A DNA stretch of 64,000 bases from Ceratothoa steindachneri (taxonomy: Eukaryota > Arthropoda > Malacostraca > Isopoda > Cymothoidae). This document shows, in pieces, positions 35,560 through 49,176 of this stretch. Positions within the stretch are counted from its first letter, which is position 1, and every line of letters begins with the position of its first letter. The position numbers were made by a program, and so were the translations under genes. The stretch lies in assembly GCA_963969495.1 (NCBI GenBank), contig OZ018326.1, positions 576,631 through 640,630 on the forward strand. The letters are read 5' to 3'. The notes below the pieces were generated by a model. It worked only from the letters and a program-made list of their open reading frames with translations, was not told the DNA's origin and did no database searches.

Positions 35560-35643
35560 CGGGCTCACCTGGACTTGAAATTATATAGAGGTATTTCCAA
35601 GGGGCTTCCTCTCACGGTGGTCCTTCGAAGGCATCCCCTCACA
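35560..35643 (-). mobile_element. start of 3' LTR of Ty3/gypsy element 2
   Basis: On the minus strand the polypurine tract AGAAAGGGAGGG (35,644-35,655) is followed by TGTGAGGGG starting at 35,643, the same start as element 1's LTR. A CTATATAATTT TATA-like box lies about 60 bp in (near 35,580-35,590). The far end of the LTR is not identified. Confidence 0.55.
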
Positions 35644-36169
35644 CCCTCCCTTTCTGAAGATGACGTTTTCTTGATACGAAGAGGAGGGAAAAGGGCATCT
35701 TCCAAATATGGGAGGAGTCGTGTATGTGAAAATTTCGACCTGAGTATACAAGTGCACATTAAAGGTGGACATTTAAATTTAAGTCGACACAGCGGTCACT
35801 AAATGAATAAATTACTTCCATTTAATCCCTGGCACAGGGTATACTTAAAAAGGTATGGTCGTTAACCAGCGCAAAAAACAACAACACACAAAGTAAATAA
35901 ATGCGAGTTACAAAAAAAAATCCAAAGGGTTCATTCCTAAAAGGGTGGTGAAACCATATATCAATGAAAATAAAGTAAAATACAATACCAAAAAACAAAC
36001 AAACACAAAGGACAGATATGTACAAAAAGAAAATAGAAATTTACATGAGAACAAGGAACATAAAAATACACGGTTAAGACGGAGTTCTAGAATTATAAAA
36101 AAAAACGAGTACACAGAGTCGATTATGTGCACGGGAGTACAATGCTTAACATATTTTACTTCGCAGGGG

Positions 36170-37140
36170 GAGGATCTTCGACTAGATTCCTACTTAGACA
36201 GTCTGCAACACAGTTTTCTGTCCCTTTAATGTACCTTATTCGGAACTGTTATTTCATTGGAAGTAAACTTCCGTTCTAGATTTTACAATTCTTTAAGTAA
36301 GCCAATGGACGATGATCGGTTTCGATCATGAACTCCTTACCTAACAAATATGTTTGGAATTTCTATACACTCCATACCATTGCTAGAGCTTCAAGTTTTA
36401 TGACCGCATAGCTCCTTTTGCGTGACGAGATCTTCAGGCTAGCGTACACAATGAAGTAACTGTTGCCGTCTTCTTCATACTGGAGCAAGGCGCACCCGGT
36501 GCCTTCATTACAAGCATCCGTTCGTATTACAAAAGGTTTGTTTGTGTTCGAAGGTCTCAGTATGGGAGCTGATGTTAGTCTTTCCTTCAGCTGATGGAAG
36601 TAGATGTCGCTTTAGGGTTCCATGCGAGGGGCCCCGGGTGACGTTTCTTAAGTAGGCAACTAAGGGGGAGGGACGCTCAGGCGGCGAAATTCGGTACAAA
36701 ACGTCGTTAAAGGATGTCAACCGGAGAAAAGAGAGTAATTACTCTTTAGTACGCGGGAGGGGGGCATGTCGGCGATAGCCTTTACTTTTTATTTTTGAGG
36801 GGCCATTTGATTTTCGCTAATGTGGAAACCGAGCTACTTAATAGTGCTTTAGGCGAAATGGCACTTGCTGGGGCCTAAAGTGAGGTCGTTTTCACGAAGG
36901 TTATTGAGGAGAGATTGTAGGGAGGTAAGATGCTGGTCCCATTTACGGGTGGCCACTTAAACGTTATCGAAGTAAAAGGAAATGTTGCTCAGCTCATTTA
37001 GTATCCTGCGCATCATTCGATTATAGTTACTACAGGCAGTAACTAAACCAAAATGTAGCCGCTTAAACTGCATAAGGCTTATTTGGTGGGAAATGCTGTG
37101 TATTTCCAGGCTCTATCCTTAAGGAGGATTTGATAGTAGG
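36170..37140 (-). pseudogene. pol: Ty3/gypsy element 2: RT second half and RNase H (broken)
   Basis: Continues the RT on the minus strand across frameshifts. SEIDLYKAYYQI-like codons lie near 37,135-37,165, and NISFYFDNV near 36,960-36,985, where 36,963-36,974 code YFDN instead of YxDD. RNase H-like pieces follow (about 36,900-36,190), with many stops. The sequence ends about 530 bp before the polypurine tract at 35,644. Element 1 shows the same order and the same YFDN variant. Confidence 0.75.
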
Positions 37141-37178
37141 CCTTGTACAAGTCTATCTCTGAAATAAACTTGGCCTCT

Positions 37179-37586
37179 TCAAATAGGAATAGGCTCAGCG
37201 TCGAAAACTGTTACGGCGTTCAGCTTTCTAAAGTCTACGCACATGCGGAAAGACTGATCCGGCTTTCTGACCATAACAATGGGAGAGGAATAATTCGACG
37301 TGGAAGGTTCAATTATTCCTAACTTTAGCAAGTTTTCTACTTCGGCATTAAAAGTAGGGCGCAAGTGAACGGGTACAGGGTAGTGCTTAGATCTAATAGG
37401 CTCCTCAAAATACAAAGAGCAACCAGGCTTCTTAGAAATTACATTGGTGAATTCAGTTAACAAAAGAGCCAACTGCGTCTTCTGATGGGGTTCCAGCTGG
37501 GAGTTTAAATCGAGTTCCGGGGCAGAGTTTATACAGGAGCCAAGGAGCAAAGGGAGAGGATAGTTTTTTCGTCCGCTTAGGTACAT
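37179..37586 (-). pseudogene. pol: Ty3/gypsy element 2: RT first half
   Basis: An open stretch reads EEPIRSKHYPVPVHLRPTF, NLLKLGIIEPSTSNYSSPI, VMVRKPDQSFRMCVDFRKLN and AVTVFDAEPIPI. These are the standard Ty3/gypsy RT fingers: the IRxRxYPVP-like linker, I.PS.S..SSPIV.V.K.DG..R.CVDYR.LN, then D.YP.P. The region just upstream is an integrase C-terminus, not a protease. A frameshift separates it from the second half near 37,180. Confidence 0.9.
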
Positions 37587-37647
37587 ACAGTTTGGATTTA
37601 ATTTAGAGGATATGAAGCTTCCATTACTGCCTCTTCGTCAAGGGCAA

Positions 37648-37956
37648 TTATAATATTAATGCATGCGCGGCGGTGATAGCGCTTAAGCATATTTTCATGA
37701 AACAATTTGTTCCCTGAGGGGGGTCTGTATTATGCAATCTACGAGACCGCATGCTTCTAGGATTAGGAAAGGGCCTATAAATTGGGACAAGAGAGATTGT
37801 CTCCGTGGGTAGGAGCAGCAGCACCTCTTCATCGGGCTTCAATCGCCTTTCTATAAACCTGACGTCAAAATAGGTCCTAAATTTTTCTAAATTTAGGTCC
37901 GAATTTTGGTACTCTATATCGCCGCATTCTTCCAAGCAGTTCCCGAGATTTAGCAC
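37648..37956 (-). pseudogene. integrase C-terminal (GPF) module of element 2, upstream of RT
   Basis: The minus strand reads FIERRLKPDEEVLLLLPTET and, after a -1 shift near 37,790, GPFLILEACGLV (a GPY/F module). A HRRAC-like end follows at about 37,665. This lies about 60-100 bp upstream of the RT segment, exactly as in element 1, and follows the integrase core on the same strand. The domain order is therefore protease, integrase, RT, RNase H. Confidence 0.75.
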
Positions 37957-38120
37957 GTAAGAATACGAGGACTTGATCTATTCATCCAGGCGGGGATTAG
38001 AAAAAGTTCATTCAAAATACTCATTGGTCTGCGTACATTTCAGCCATACAAGAGCTCGAAGGGGGCAAATCCGAAAGTTCTTAGGGGGATTTCTCTGCAG
38101 GCAAACAGGGTAACCGGCAG

Positions 38121-38742
38121 CTATCGATGCCATTCTTGGGGCTGAGCATGGCATAACTTTTTAAGAATGGTCTTCAGAGTGCCATTCAACTTTTTACAGA
38201 CGCCGTTATTAACGGGGTGAAAAAGGGAAGTGAACAAGGGCTTGATCGTAAGGAGCTTGCCAACGTGTTCTATTAGCTCAAAGGTGAACTGTCTACCTCT
38301 ATCGGACAAGATCTCCTTCGAGGTGTCGACGGGAGAAAAGATAAAAATAAGGGCCTCCGCACAAGTCATGCTATCAATTTTTTTTTAGGGGGACTGCGTC
38401 GGGGAATCTTGTTGCAAAATCAATAAAATTGAGGACGTACGAGTGTCCTTCGCTAGACGGGGGGTGAATTGGACCAATTAGGTCTATGTCCACTTGAAAA
38501 AAAAGGCTCCGAGACAATTAGTTTCCTCTGGAGGGGGGCAAGTGGAATTCTTCCTTTTCTGTAGTCTTCTGGCAAATGTCACACAACCTGCAAAACTCGG
38601 CAATTTTTTTGGCAGCATCGAGCCAGGAGAAATAACGGAAGATTCTCAGAGCCAATTTTGTTTTGTAACTGTAATGACCAGCCATGAATCTATCGTATGA
38701 GCGTCGTAGGACTTGGTGAACATGGGAACGGGGCGGAGACAA
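38121..38742 (-). pseudogene. integrase, second (downstream) copy: zinc finger and catalytic core
   Basis: An HHCC zinc-binding domain (SYDRFMAGHYSYKTKLAL ... FCRLCDICQK, about 38,560-38,720) is followed by a core region (SPVDTSKEILSDRGRQFTFE, about 38,300; FTSLFHPVNNGVCKKLNGTL, about 38,170-38,235). The core carries the S-D-R/D-x(35)-E landmarks of DDE integrases: LSDRG with the second Asp, and N-G-x-x-x-K-L-N in place of the usual N...E..N. Stops interrupt the segment. It aligns with the first copy at a constant offset of about 495 bp. Confidence 0.75.
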
Positions 38743-38760
38743 CGAAAGAGTGGGTGTTTT

Positions 38761-39458
38761 TTACTCATTTAATTCAGTAGTGAATTGATGTCCTCTGTCA
38801 GATAAGATCTCCTTCGGGATCCCTACTCGGGAAAAGATTGAGATTAAGGGCTCTACAAAAGAAATGCTATGAATCTTCTTCATGGGGATAGCCTCTGGAA
38901 AACGGGTGGCGCAATCGACGAAGGTTAAAATATAGGAGTGTCCCTCGCTTGACGGGGTTGAATGGGGCCTATTAGGTCGATTAATACTCAGGCGAAGGGC
39001 CCGGCTACTCTCGAGGTCTTTTGAAGGGGGACGGGGGCTACCCGCCCTTTGGAGGTGACCTTCTGGCAAAGGACACAGGACTTGCAGAAGTCAAAAATTT
39101 CTTTAGCCGTGCCAGGCTAAAAGAAATATTTGAGTACCTACTGGGCCGTGTTGTTATGGCCGAAATGTCCTGCCATTAAGCCATCGTGAGCGATCTTTAG
39201 AACGAGTTAGATGTACGTTCTCCGCACACACAACGCGTTGGTTGGGGGACTTTCCTGTTTAACGGAAGAACGGTATAATAGGCGTCCTTCACGGTGTACT
39301 CCTCGCACCGTTTCAGTCTCCTTCCTTGCCTTTTCCAACAAGGGTTGTAATGTGGGACAATTCTTCTGCGCCTCTGAAAATTGAACGTTTGTAGCGAGAT
39401 CAACGTATGGGGATGATAGGGGTACCGGAAGCGATACTTCATTCTCGGCCTGGGCCAT
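38761..39458 (-). pseudogene. integrase, first (upstream) copy: pre-integrase, zinc finger and core
   Basis: The minus strand reads a pre-integrase segment (FSEAQKNCPTLQPLLEKARK, about 39,320-39,380). An HHCC region follows in broken frames (AHDGLMAGH and C-x2-C near 39,080-39,190), then the core SEGHSYILTFVDCATRFPEA, FSRVGIPKEILSDRGHQFTT (about 38,770-38,835). The first Asp lies in FVDCATRFPEA and the second in LSDRG. The copy ends at about 38,761 before the catalytic Glu, where the second copy starts again at its zinc finger. Confidence 0.8.
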
Positions 39459-39557
39459 GGTAACGACCGGCTGAGAAATTGGGTTTGGGGAGAGCTATGC
39501 GTGCTGTCCGAGAAGGACAGAGCAGAATTTTATCAGGGCCGCGAGTACGTGGGCCTA

Positions 39558-40178
39558 TCAGGTAAAGTACTGGCACTGAATATGGCACCGTACCACTGGG
39601 AACTTGGTGGCACGACCTAAAAAGTAATCTACCAACGCGAACCTGTTATGCTGGGGGCTTACGGAGGGTAGTAGTTTATCTGATACTACTATACTGGTGC
39701 AACCTGTATCTCTAACCAAGGTTGACACTCGGCAACCATTTACTGCACCATTTTCAAACTGAAGCTTACTGAGGGAACTCTTGTTAAACAGGAAATTTAC
39801 CTGTTGATCCTGGGAAGAGGAAGCAGGAAACGCAGCTAAGATTTGGTGGACCTGTTGACTCGACGAGGCCGTCAGTTTAGAATTTGGGGAGCAATTGTAA
39901 TTTAAGTGCCCAAAGGGGCCACACGTAAAGCATACAATTATTCTACGGGGGTAGTTGATAGGCGTAGAGGGGAGTACTAGAGGCTTTACGTACTTTTTTT
40001 CTCGCGGCGGTTGAGGCCTGTACTTGCCCGGCGCTTGCACTTTCACGAAGCCATGGTTGCTCTTGGGTTGGCTTTTGTTAAACCCAAACTTGTGTTTTGG
40101 GGAGGGGAGGATGGTTCTTCTTGACTTCCTTTGTGTAGAGGTTATGACTAGAAGCGTGAAGATCGGCTTCTTCCACAC
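39558..40178 (-). pseudogene. gag: Ty3/gypsy element 2: nucleocapsid zinc knuckle and protease
   Basis: A CCHC knuckle, CFTCGPFGHLNYNC (39,891-39,932), fits C-x2-C-x4-H-x4-C and marks the nucleocapsid part of Gag, which binds RNA. A basic, Pro-rich stretch precedes it. Downstream, LVRDTGCTSIVVSDKLLPS (about 39,665-39,720) has the D-T-G active site of a retroviral-type aspartic protease. Both sit in one open frame, which ends at 39,558. The integrase region starts about 100 bp further on, with no RT between. Confidence 0.85.
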
Positions 40179-40199
40179 AGTCTTTGAAAGTAGACGCTC

Positions 40200-40935
40200 T
40201 TCTGTCCGCTTTGAAGGCCCTTAGTGTACGAGGGAGGGTCGACATCAGTTGATCCCTTAAAATGGAGTCGGTCAGCGACTCATAATCATTAGAAACTTGG
40301 GCGGAATCAAGTCAAAATTGGAGGTTACGCCGAAACGTGAATCCAAATTGTTTGTAGGTCTGGCCTGGCTGTATTCTTGCCGAGCGGAATCTAACCCTAT
40401 AAAATTCTGGATTAATGTTAATTTCAGAAATAAATTCTGCCTTTAGGGTTGAATAATCAAGGGTGGCCTCTGAGGGAAGTGAAATGAATATGTCCCAAAG
40501 ACGAGGGTTCAGGAGTGGAAGTAGCCAGGCGACACAATCTGATCCACAGTTCCCAATTGTTGACTTCGAAGATCTTCTCGAAGTGCGTTAAATAGGAGCA
40601 AAAATCTTCTCCATCCTTGTATGCAGGGAGTTTTAGTGAGGGCACTTGAGCCTGTTCATTTCGAGATCCTAAGAAGTTTATCTCGAGTTGGTCACGGCTT
40701 ATCTCTCTCTCGTGCTCCCTAATTCTTTCTTTCTCTTTTGTTCTCTCTGTGCTTTTCTTTCTCTCTAATCTGCTTCTCTCTGTGCTTTTCTTTCTTCGGC
40801 TTCTACTTCTGCTTCTCTCTGTACTTTTCTTTCTTCACGTTCGTTACGTTTCATTTCCTGGATCTAAGCGATTAAATCTTTCCCAGATAAGCCTAGGATC
40901 TGCCATTGCTTATGAAAACGATCGAATGAAGACAT
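40200..40935 (-). pseudogene. gag: Ty3/gypsy element 2: Gag N-terminal and capsid region
   Basis: A plausible start ATG is at 40,935 (MSSFDRFHKQWQILGLSGKD). One in-frame stop follows (near 40,865), then an Arg/Glu/Ser-rich repeat region (40,720-40,835), then VPSLKLPAYKDGEDFCSYL and THFEKIFEVNNW. The KLPxxxxGEDxxxYLxxFEKI pattern is the usual start of Ty3/gypsy capsid. A frameshift at about 40,540 breaks the frame. A GQTYKQFG-like block near 40,350-40,370, typical of the capsid C-terminal half, is readable in another frame. Confidence 0.75.
40720..40835 (-). repeat. in-frame minisatellite within gag
   Basis: On the plus strand the motif TTCTCTCTGTGCTTTTCTTT recurs three times with spacings of 33 and 39 bp, both multiples of three. 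On the minus strand it codes repeated KKSTERS units separated by Arg-rich stretches, so length change has kept the gag frame. Confidence 0.8.

Positions 40936-44484
<3,549 letters not shown>

Positions 44485-44534
<50 letters not shown>
44485..44534. repeat. (TA)n microsatellite
   Basis: About 25 TA units. Confidence 0.97.
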
Positions 44535-44535
<1 letters not shown>

Positions 44536-44733
44536 CTTGTTTAGTGTTCATTAAAACTTTATTTTCATATTGTTGCGTATCTAACATCCTTTGGGTCACT
44601 TGCTGGCAAAGTTCATTCCAATCCCTCTGTAGCCATCCTCTAAGCACTCTGAGTCAATAAACCCAGTCAGGGCACGGGCCGAACGAAGTATAAGGAGTAG
44701 TACTACGACCACCCCTCCGCATTCAACATAATA

Positions 44734-44735
<2 letters not shown>

Positions 44736-44797
<62 letters not shown>
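44736..44797. repeat. (TA)n microsatellite, left of palindrome
   Basis: About 31 TA units, ending 40 bp before the palindrome. Confidence 0.97.
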
Positions 44798-44801
<4 letters not shown>

Positions 44802-44836
44802 AACTGAATCACGAAAATAAGGAACGTGAGGAATTT

Positions 44837-44969
44837 ATGAATAACGTTACAGCCACGAGAAAAATGAAACAACGGAGAACTGCGAGGCCTTTCGACTAAA
44901 GGACCATTAGTCGAAAGGCCTCGCAGTTCTCCGTTGTTTCATTTTCCTCGTGGCTGTAACGTTATTCAT
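44837..44969. repeat. near-perfect 63-bp palindrome (foldback element)
   Basis: The left arm 44,837-44,899 is the reverse complement of 44,907-44,969 with one mismatch in 63 positions, around a 7-base spacer (AGGACCA). The arms begin ATGAATAACGTTACAGCCAC and end at the centre with GGCCTTTCGACTAA. (TA)n tracts lie on both sides (44,736-44,797 and 44,968-44,992). It can form a cruciform or long hairpin RNA. Likely a foldback-type mobile repeat that sits in TA tracts. Confidence 0.95.
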
Positions 44970-44992
44970 ATATATATATATATATATATATA
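44968..44992. repeat. (TA)n microsatellite, right of palindrome
   Basis: About 12 TA units continuing directly from the palindrome's right arm. Confidence 0.95.
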
Positions 44993-46890
44993 AGAATCGG
45001 GGAAAACTCCAACCACCCCTCGGCCTATTCCTCGACAAACAAGCCTGATCAATTTGGTCCTCTTACCATTACGTTGAAATTCATGAGACTGAATGAATTT
45101 TAAGACTAATTCACTTCTAGGTTCGTTTGTCGATCGGAAAAATAAAGATATAAAAGTGACAAAGGAAAATAGAGAATGAAGAGAACGCATGTGTAATGGA
45201 AAGAACATAATACATAATACATTTGTGCTTAAACCAAGAGGTAGTTTATATCCTATTGCATCGAATTAATAAAAAGATAACTGTCAAACAAGAGATCGGA
45301 TTTAAAAAACTCATGCTCTCTTGGATATTTTTCAAATTGTAAAGAAATAGTCAATTCTGTATTAAGTATAAATAAGTAAGATTTGAGGAATTTCAAATAT
45401 CAATTACTTTAGTTAGGCATTTATTTTACTAAAATAGTGTTGCCTTATTTGTATGATAAAATCCTAGAGTTTGCTGATATAAAATATTTATCTTATAGTG
45501 CTCCTAATAACCATGACTTGATTGTTTCCTGTCACTCAGCCTAGTTATTATGCTGTATCTACTTATGAATTTCTTTAGTATGCTTTCCTTATCACTATTT
45601 CATTCTTCGAATCTTTCTAGTAGAAGTCTAAATTTTCTTAGCTTAATGCCTACTGCTGCTTAATGTTGTGCATCGTTGCCGATGACGACGGCAATCCATA
45701 CATATCAATGAGCAATGCATGGAGTGATAACTTGCACGAGGACGTTTACTGAGTCCAGTGGCAAGGAAATGATTTAGGACGACTGGATCAGGTTTAAGTT
45801 AGAGTGCTCTGCCGAAAAAGGTTCCTCCTTGGACTATCGCCTAATGCACGAGCACCGTGCAGATTTGATCTCCAGGCTTACTCCTGAAGCCTTGTCCCTT
45901 CAAAGGGCTCCTACAAGGCAGTGGGGTTTGCCGGATTATACCACCCGGCGCTCGTTCGTTAGACGTACCTTCAGTTAAAGGCAGGGGGACCAGGAGCAGA
46001 TAGCACGCCAACACTTGAGAGGCAGAGGCTAAGTAACTTTATCTCCTATGACCTAAGATTAAGACTTAAGGCTAAGATTAAGGTTATATATTGCGCATGG
46101 ACTCCCCCACTCTTATTTTAATAATATACTGTACATTATGGGCAGCAATAAATTTGTGATCCATGTAATCATTCTAAAAAACTACTAGTGAATAATACAA
46201 GAGAACTTCCACATATTAGAGAATGTTTTTTTCTTTTTGTTTCCAATTTTAATTAAATATTCGCATTACATTGTAATGCGAGTATATAGATATTAACCTT
46301 ATTTCTGCATACCTATTCAGTTCTTGATTAAATTGGAAATGCATAAATTAATATCGTGACGGAAAGCTTCTGTATATTTGTTTATATTATACCTAATTGT
46401 TTGAAATTCTCGAGGATTTGTTCGTCTTAATTATTTGAGAATAACATAGGAATCAAGAAAGTTATGTGTTCAATATTAAGTTTTGACATTAAATATGTAA
46501 CTAATAAAAATAAATAACTGGACTTTGCTCTTATATAATTAAACAAACCTTGTAGAATTTTAAAAGTTTTCTTCTTAATACAAAGTTGCTAAGCGTTTAC
46601 TAGAAGAAAATAATAGGTCATTCCCAAGGTAAATATCATTAATTTACTCATAGTTTTCAGATATATGTATGTCACGTTCTTTACAACGCGGCGTTTTAAA
46701 GTTTCTGTATCAATGTTAGAAAAAGGAAGTCTTATTCAACTCAGACACCACGCAAGAAGAATTTTATTAAATACTGTTTTAAAAACCCATTATAAATATA
46801 GAAATTATCAAAGAACACATACGACACTTTGCACTTACTATTTAAAAATGGAAGTTTGTAGTAATAATGTTTTGAATGTACGAATGTGCC
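44993..46890. other. intergenic with a GC-rich patch at 45,655-46,080
   Basis: The patch has sharp edges against AT-rich DNA and probably belongs to an unidentified repeat. It ends in small direct repeats (CTAAGATTAAG, about 46,052-46,083). An open frame at 46,665-46,898 has no clear motif and might be the extreme N-terminal part of the mariner that follows. Confidence 0.4.
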
Positions 46891-46899
46891 AACGATAAT

Positions 46900-47480
46900 C
46901 ATGTAGCTTCAAGAAAGGTTACTCAGCTTGAAAGATTTACCCCTCTATGATGATTACTGAGAGCATCTCTTGGCATTGTGAAAAATTTCCATGCTGCCTA
47001 AGTTTTGTAAATTGCTTCCACGCGACCTGACAGACCCCAATCAAAGATATTGCGTCAACATTTGTATCATACTCTTCATTCTTGACATGTTCCGTCCACG
47101 TTTTTAAATTGTGTTGTTATTGGTGATGAAGATTGGGTGCTGTACTAACATATACGTCGAAGACTGTTTATTCCAACAGGTAAACAAAAAGAATTAAATT
47201 AAAACAAGATCTTGTCTTTAATAACGATATTAAGCTTTCTGTTAATATATGCACATGTAGAGTGAGGAGCTAGTATGAAACCCTGCGCCCGAAAGAAACG
47301 ATCATTGTTAAAAGGTATTGCGAACAACTGAAACGAGGATGATTTAGTCAAGCCAAAGTGTTGTTTTCCCAGAAGCAATTTTTCCAAATTCGAAACCTCA
47401 GTTGGAGAAAGCGAGTATATCCACCATATTCATCTGTGGCGATAAACAGTATCAACCATTAACCCTCTAAAACTAAACAT
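46900..47480 (+). pseudogene. mariner-like transposase, decayed
   Basis: Read across frames on the plus strand: DLTDPNQRYCVNICI (about 47,025-47,070; compare ELTExNxxxRxxxC), then VIGDEDWVLY (about 47,118-47,147; compare TGDEKWxLY with the first catalytic Asp). KRYCEQLKRG follows (47,308-47,337; compare YCEQLxRL), then LSWRKRVYPPYSS (about 47,400-47,437; compare LGWEVLPHPPYSPD, the third catalytic block). The second Asp block (HQDNARPH) is only faintly visible near 47,365. Stops and shifts are present throughout. No terminal repeats found. Confidence 0.65.
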
Positions 47481-49080
47481 TAGCGACTTTTTGTGTTATT
47501 TAAAGTTAGGTATCTCTAAAAAATTATTGCAATTAATATACCAAGATATTAGTTAAATACAGATTATATTTTTAATATAAGATGGATACTATTTTATAAC
47601 GATGTAGTCAATATTTAGATTGTAATAATTTTCTTTTTTTTTTACTCTACTAGTTCAAACCTCTAACGTGAAAGCGGTTTAGGGCTGAGTGTCAAAGCTA
47701 CCGTGTGATCTTTCGTCAGATATACTCAACGATCCAACGCTGTTTGTTTTGTTATATAAAAATGGCATGGTGAAACCAATATATAGGTAAGTAAGTATGA
47801 GTTAGTTCCTGTAAACAATATTGAATTTTTTAACATTTCCTTATGTTCCTAGGGAAAGAAAACCGATAGAATTCAGAGTTATGTGATTGTAATCAATTAT
47901 AAATTCATATCTATCTGCATTCTAGGAAGAAAAATGTAATTACACAGTATTTATTTTCTTCCCAATTCACTTCGAGGGGTATCTCTTTTTTGGTAAGAGA
48001 GATAGCTATGCAAGACTTAAGTTCGTAAATATGTGACGCAGATCAATTTTTGAAGAATGAACTATATAACTTATTGAAATATAAAAAAAGAAATCAGGCT
48101 TGTTTTTGGATGTCGTTAGAAAAATCATAGGCTGGCTAAATACAGAATACTCAAATCGAAACTTCCTAAATTTTTAGTTAAATATTGAAATGATTATATA
48201 TATAGGGGCTAGTATTCTGTTATAAATATTAAGGAACGAAGTGGTATTTAGTTCTCCATCATTTGGGCAAAAATCCCTCTACTGGTGTAACAAGAGATTT
48301 TTTTATAAGGATTTCATCCGGCGACTGCCAGCAAAGCCATACTCTCAAAGGTACCAGAAGATAGCCTATTCATACAATAGATTAAAAAGATACCACGACA
48401 ACGCAAAAACAAACAGCCAACGTCCCCCAAATGAGAAAACTAAGAAAAAAGAGAAACAAACAAAAAATGCATGCTCCGGCTTGGAGTAGGGCGTACCTCC
48501 TCTCGACCCCGGAGTATAAACTCAAAACAAAGAAGTAAGTGAAATGGAGAGGACCAGTCTCCTCCAAAAGTTCTATTAGGTCTCATTCTGATAGTTACCC
48601 TCTGAGGGATTATCTAATCTTTAGCCAACCAACTGCATAAGTTAAGATGATAACTAAAAGGCATTTAAAGCTACCAGGCTTGAAAACAAAGAATAATCTA
48701 TTGATGAGGGGTGGGAGGTTAATTCCTTGAGACTCTATTCACTTTACAGGAAAAAGAGACTTTGTCTGGTTTAAGGAAAATCAAGTGTCACAGGAGAAAA
48801 ATGAGACGTGTTCAAATGATTGAAAACAAATTCTAAGTGATTCTCCTCTCCTCAGATTCGATTCATATATACTCACACACGCAAACACACACACTCACCT
48901 CCCTTCCCTCTTTATAGCTCTCCTACTCACTTTCTCTTTCTTTCATAACATATATATTACTATGTATAAATCTTTGATGAACGCGAAAGAATGATGAAAT
49001 GAATCCAGCAACCCTCAAGAAACAGAAAAAAACAGGCTTATATTTTTTGGAAATGTTATTTCCTAATTCGCAAAAAATCT
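47481..49080. other. intergenic
   Basis: AT-rich. The frame at 48,241-48,489 (Lys-rich C-terminus) is not recognised. 48,860-48,910 is a CA/CT-rich low-complexity stretch. Confidence 0.4.
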
Positions 49081-49176
49081 GTACAGGGGTGAGATTCGAA
49101 CCGTGCACACTGAGGCACCGAGCAACTGCTTTGATCTCAATTGAACCGTCCCTTAGACCACTCGGCTACGCAGAAG
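49081..49176 (-). mobile_element. tRNA-derived SINE
   Basis: The minus strand has a perfect-looking box A TAGCCGAGTGG (49,158-49,168) and a box B GGTTCGAATCT (49,092-49,102; one change from consensus). The 55-bp spacing between them suits a Leu/Ser-type tRNA with a long variable arm. The T-stem and acceptor stem do not pair, so it is not a working tRNA gene. An AT-rich body follows. Internal pol III promoter boxes would drive transcription in a live SINE. Confidence 0.75.

Noticed and set aside
35518..36229. Overlapping frames of 60-94 codons on both strands
   Set aside because: They lie in the LTR/3' region of gypsy element 2 and are shadows of non-coding sequence.
49081..49176. A functional tRNA-Leu/Ser gene
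   Set aside because: The A and B boxes are good, but the acceptor and T stems do not pair. A SINE fits better.
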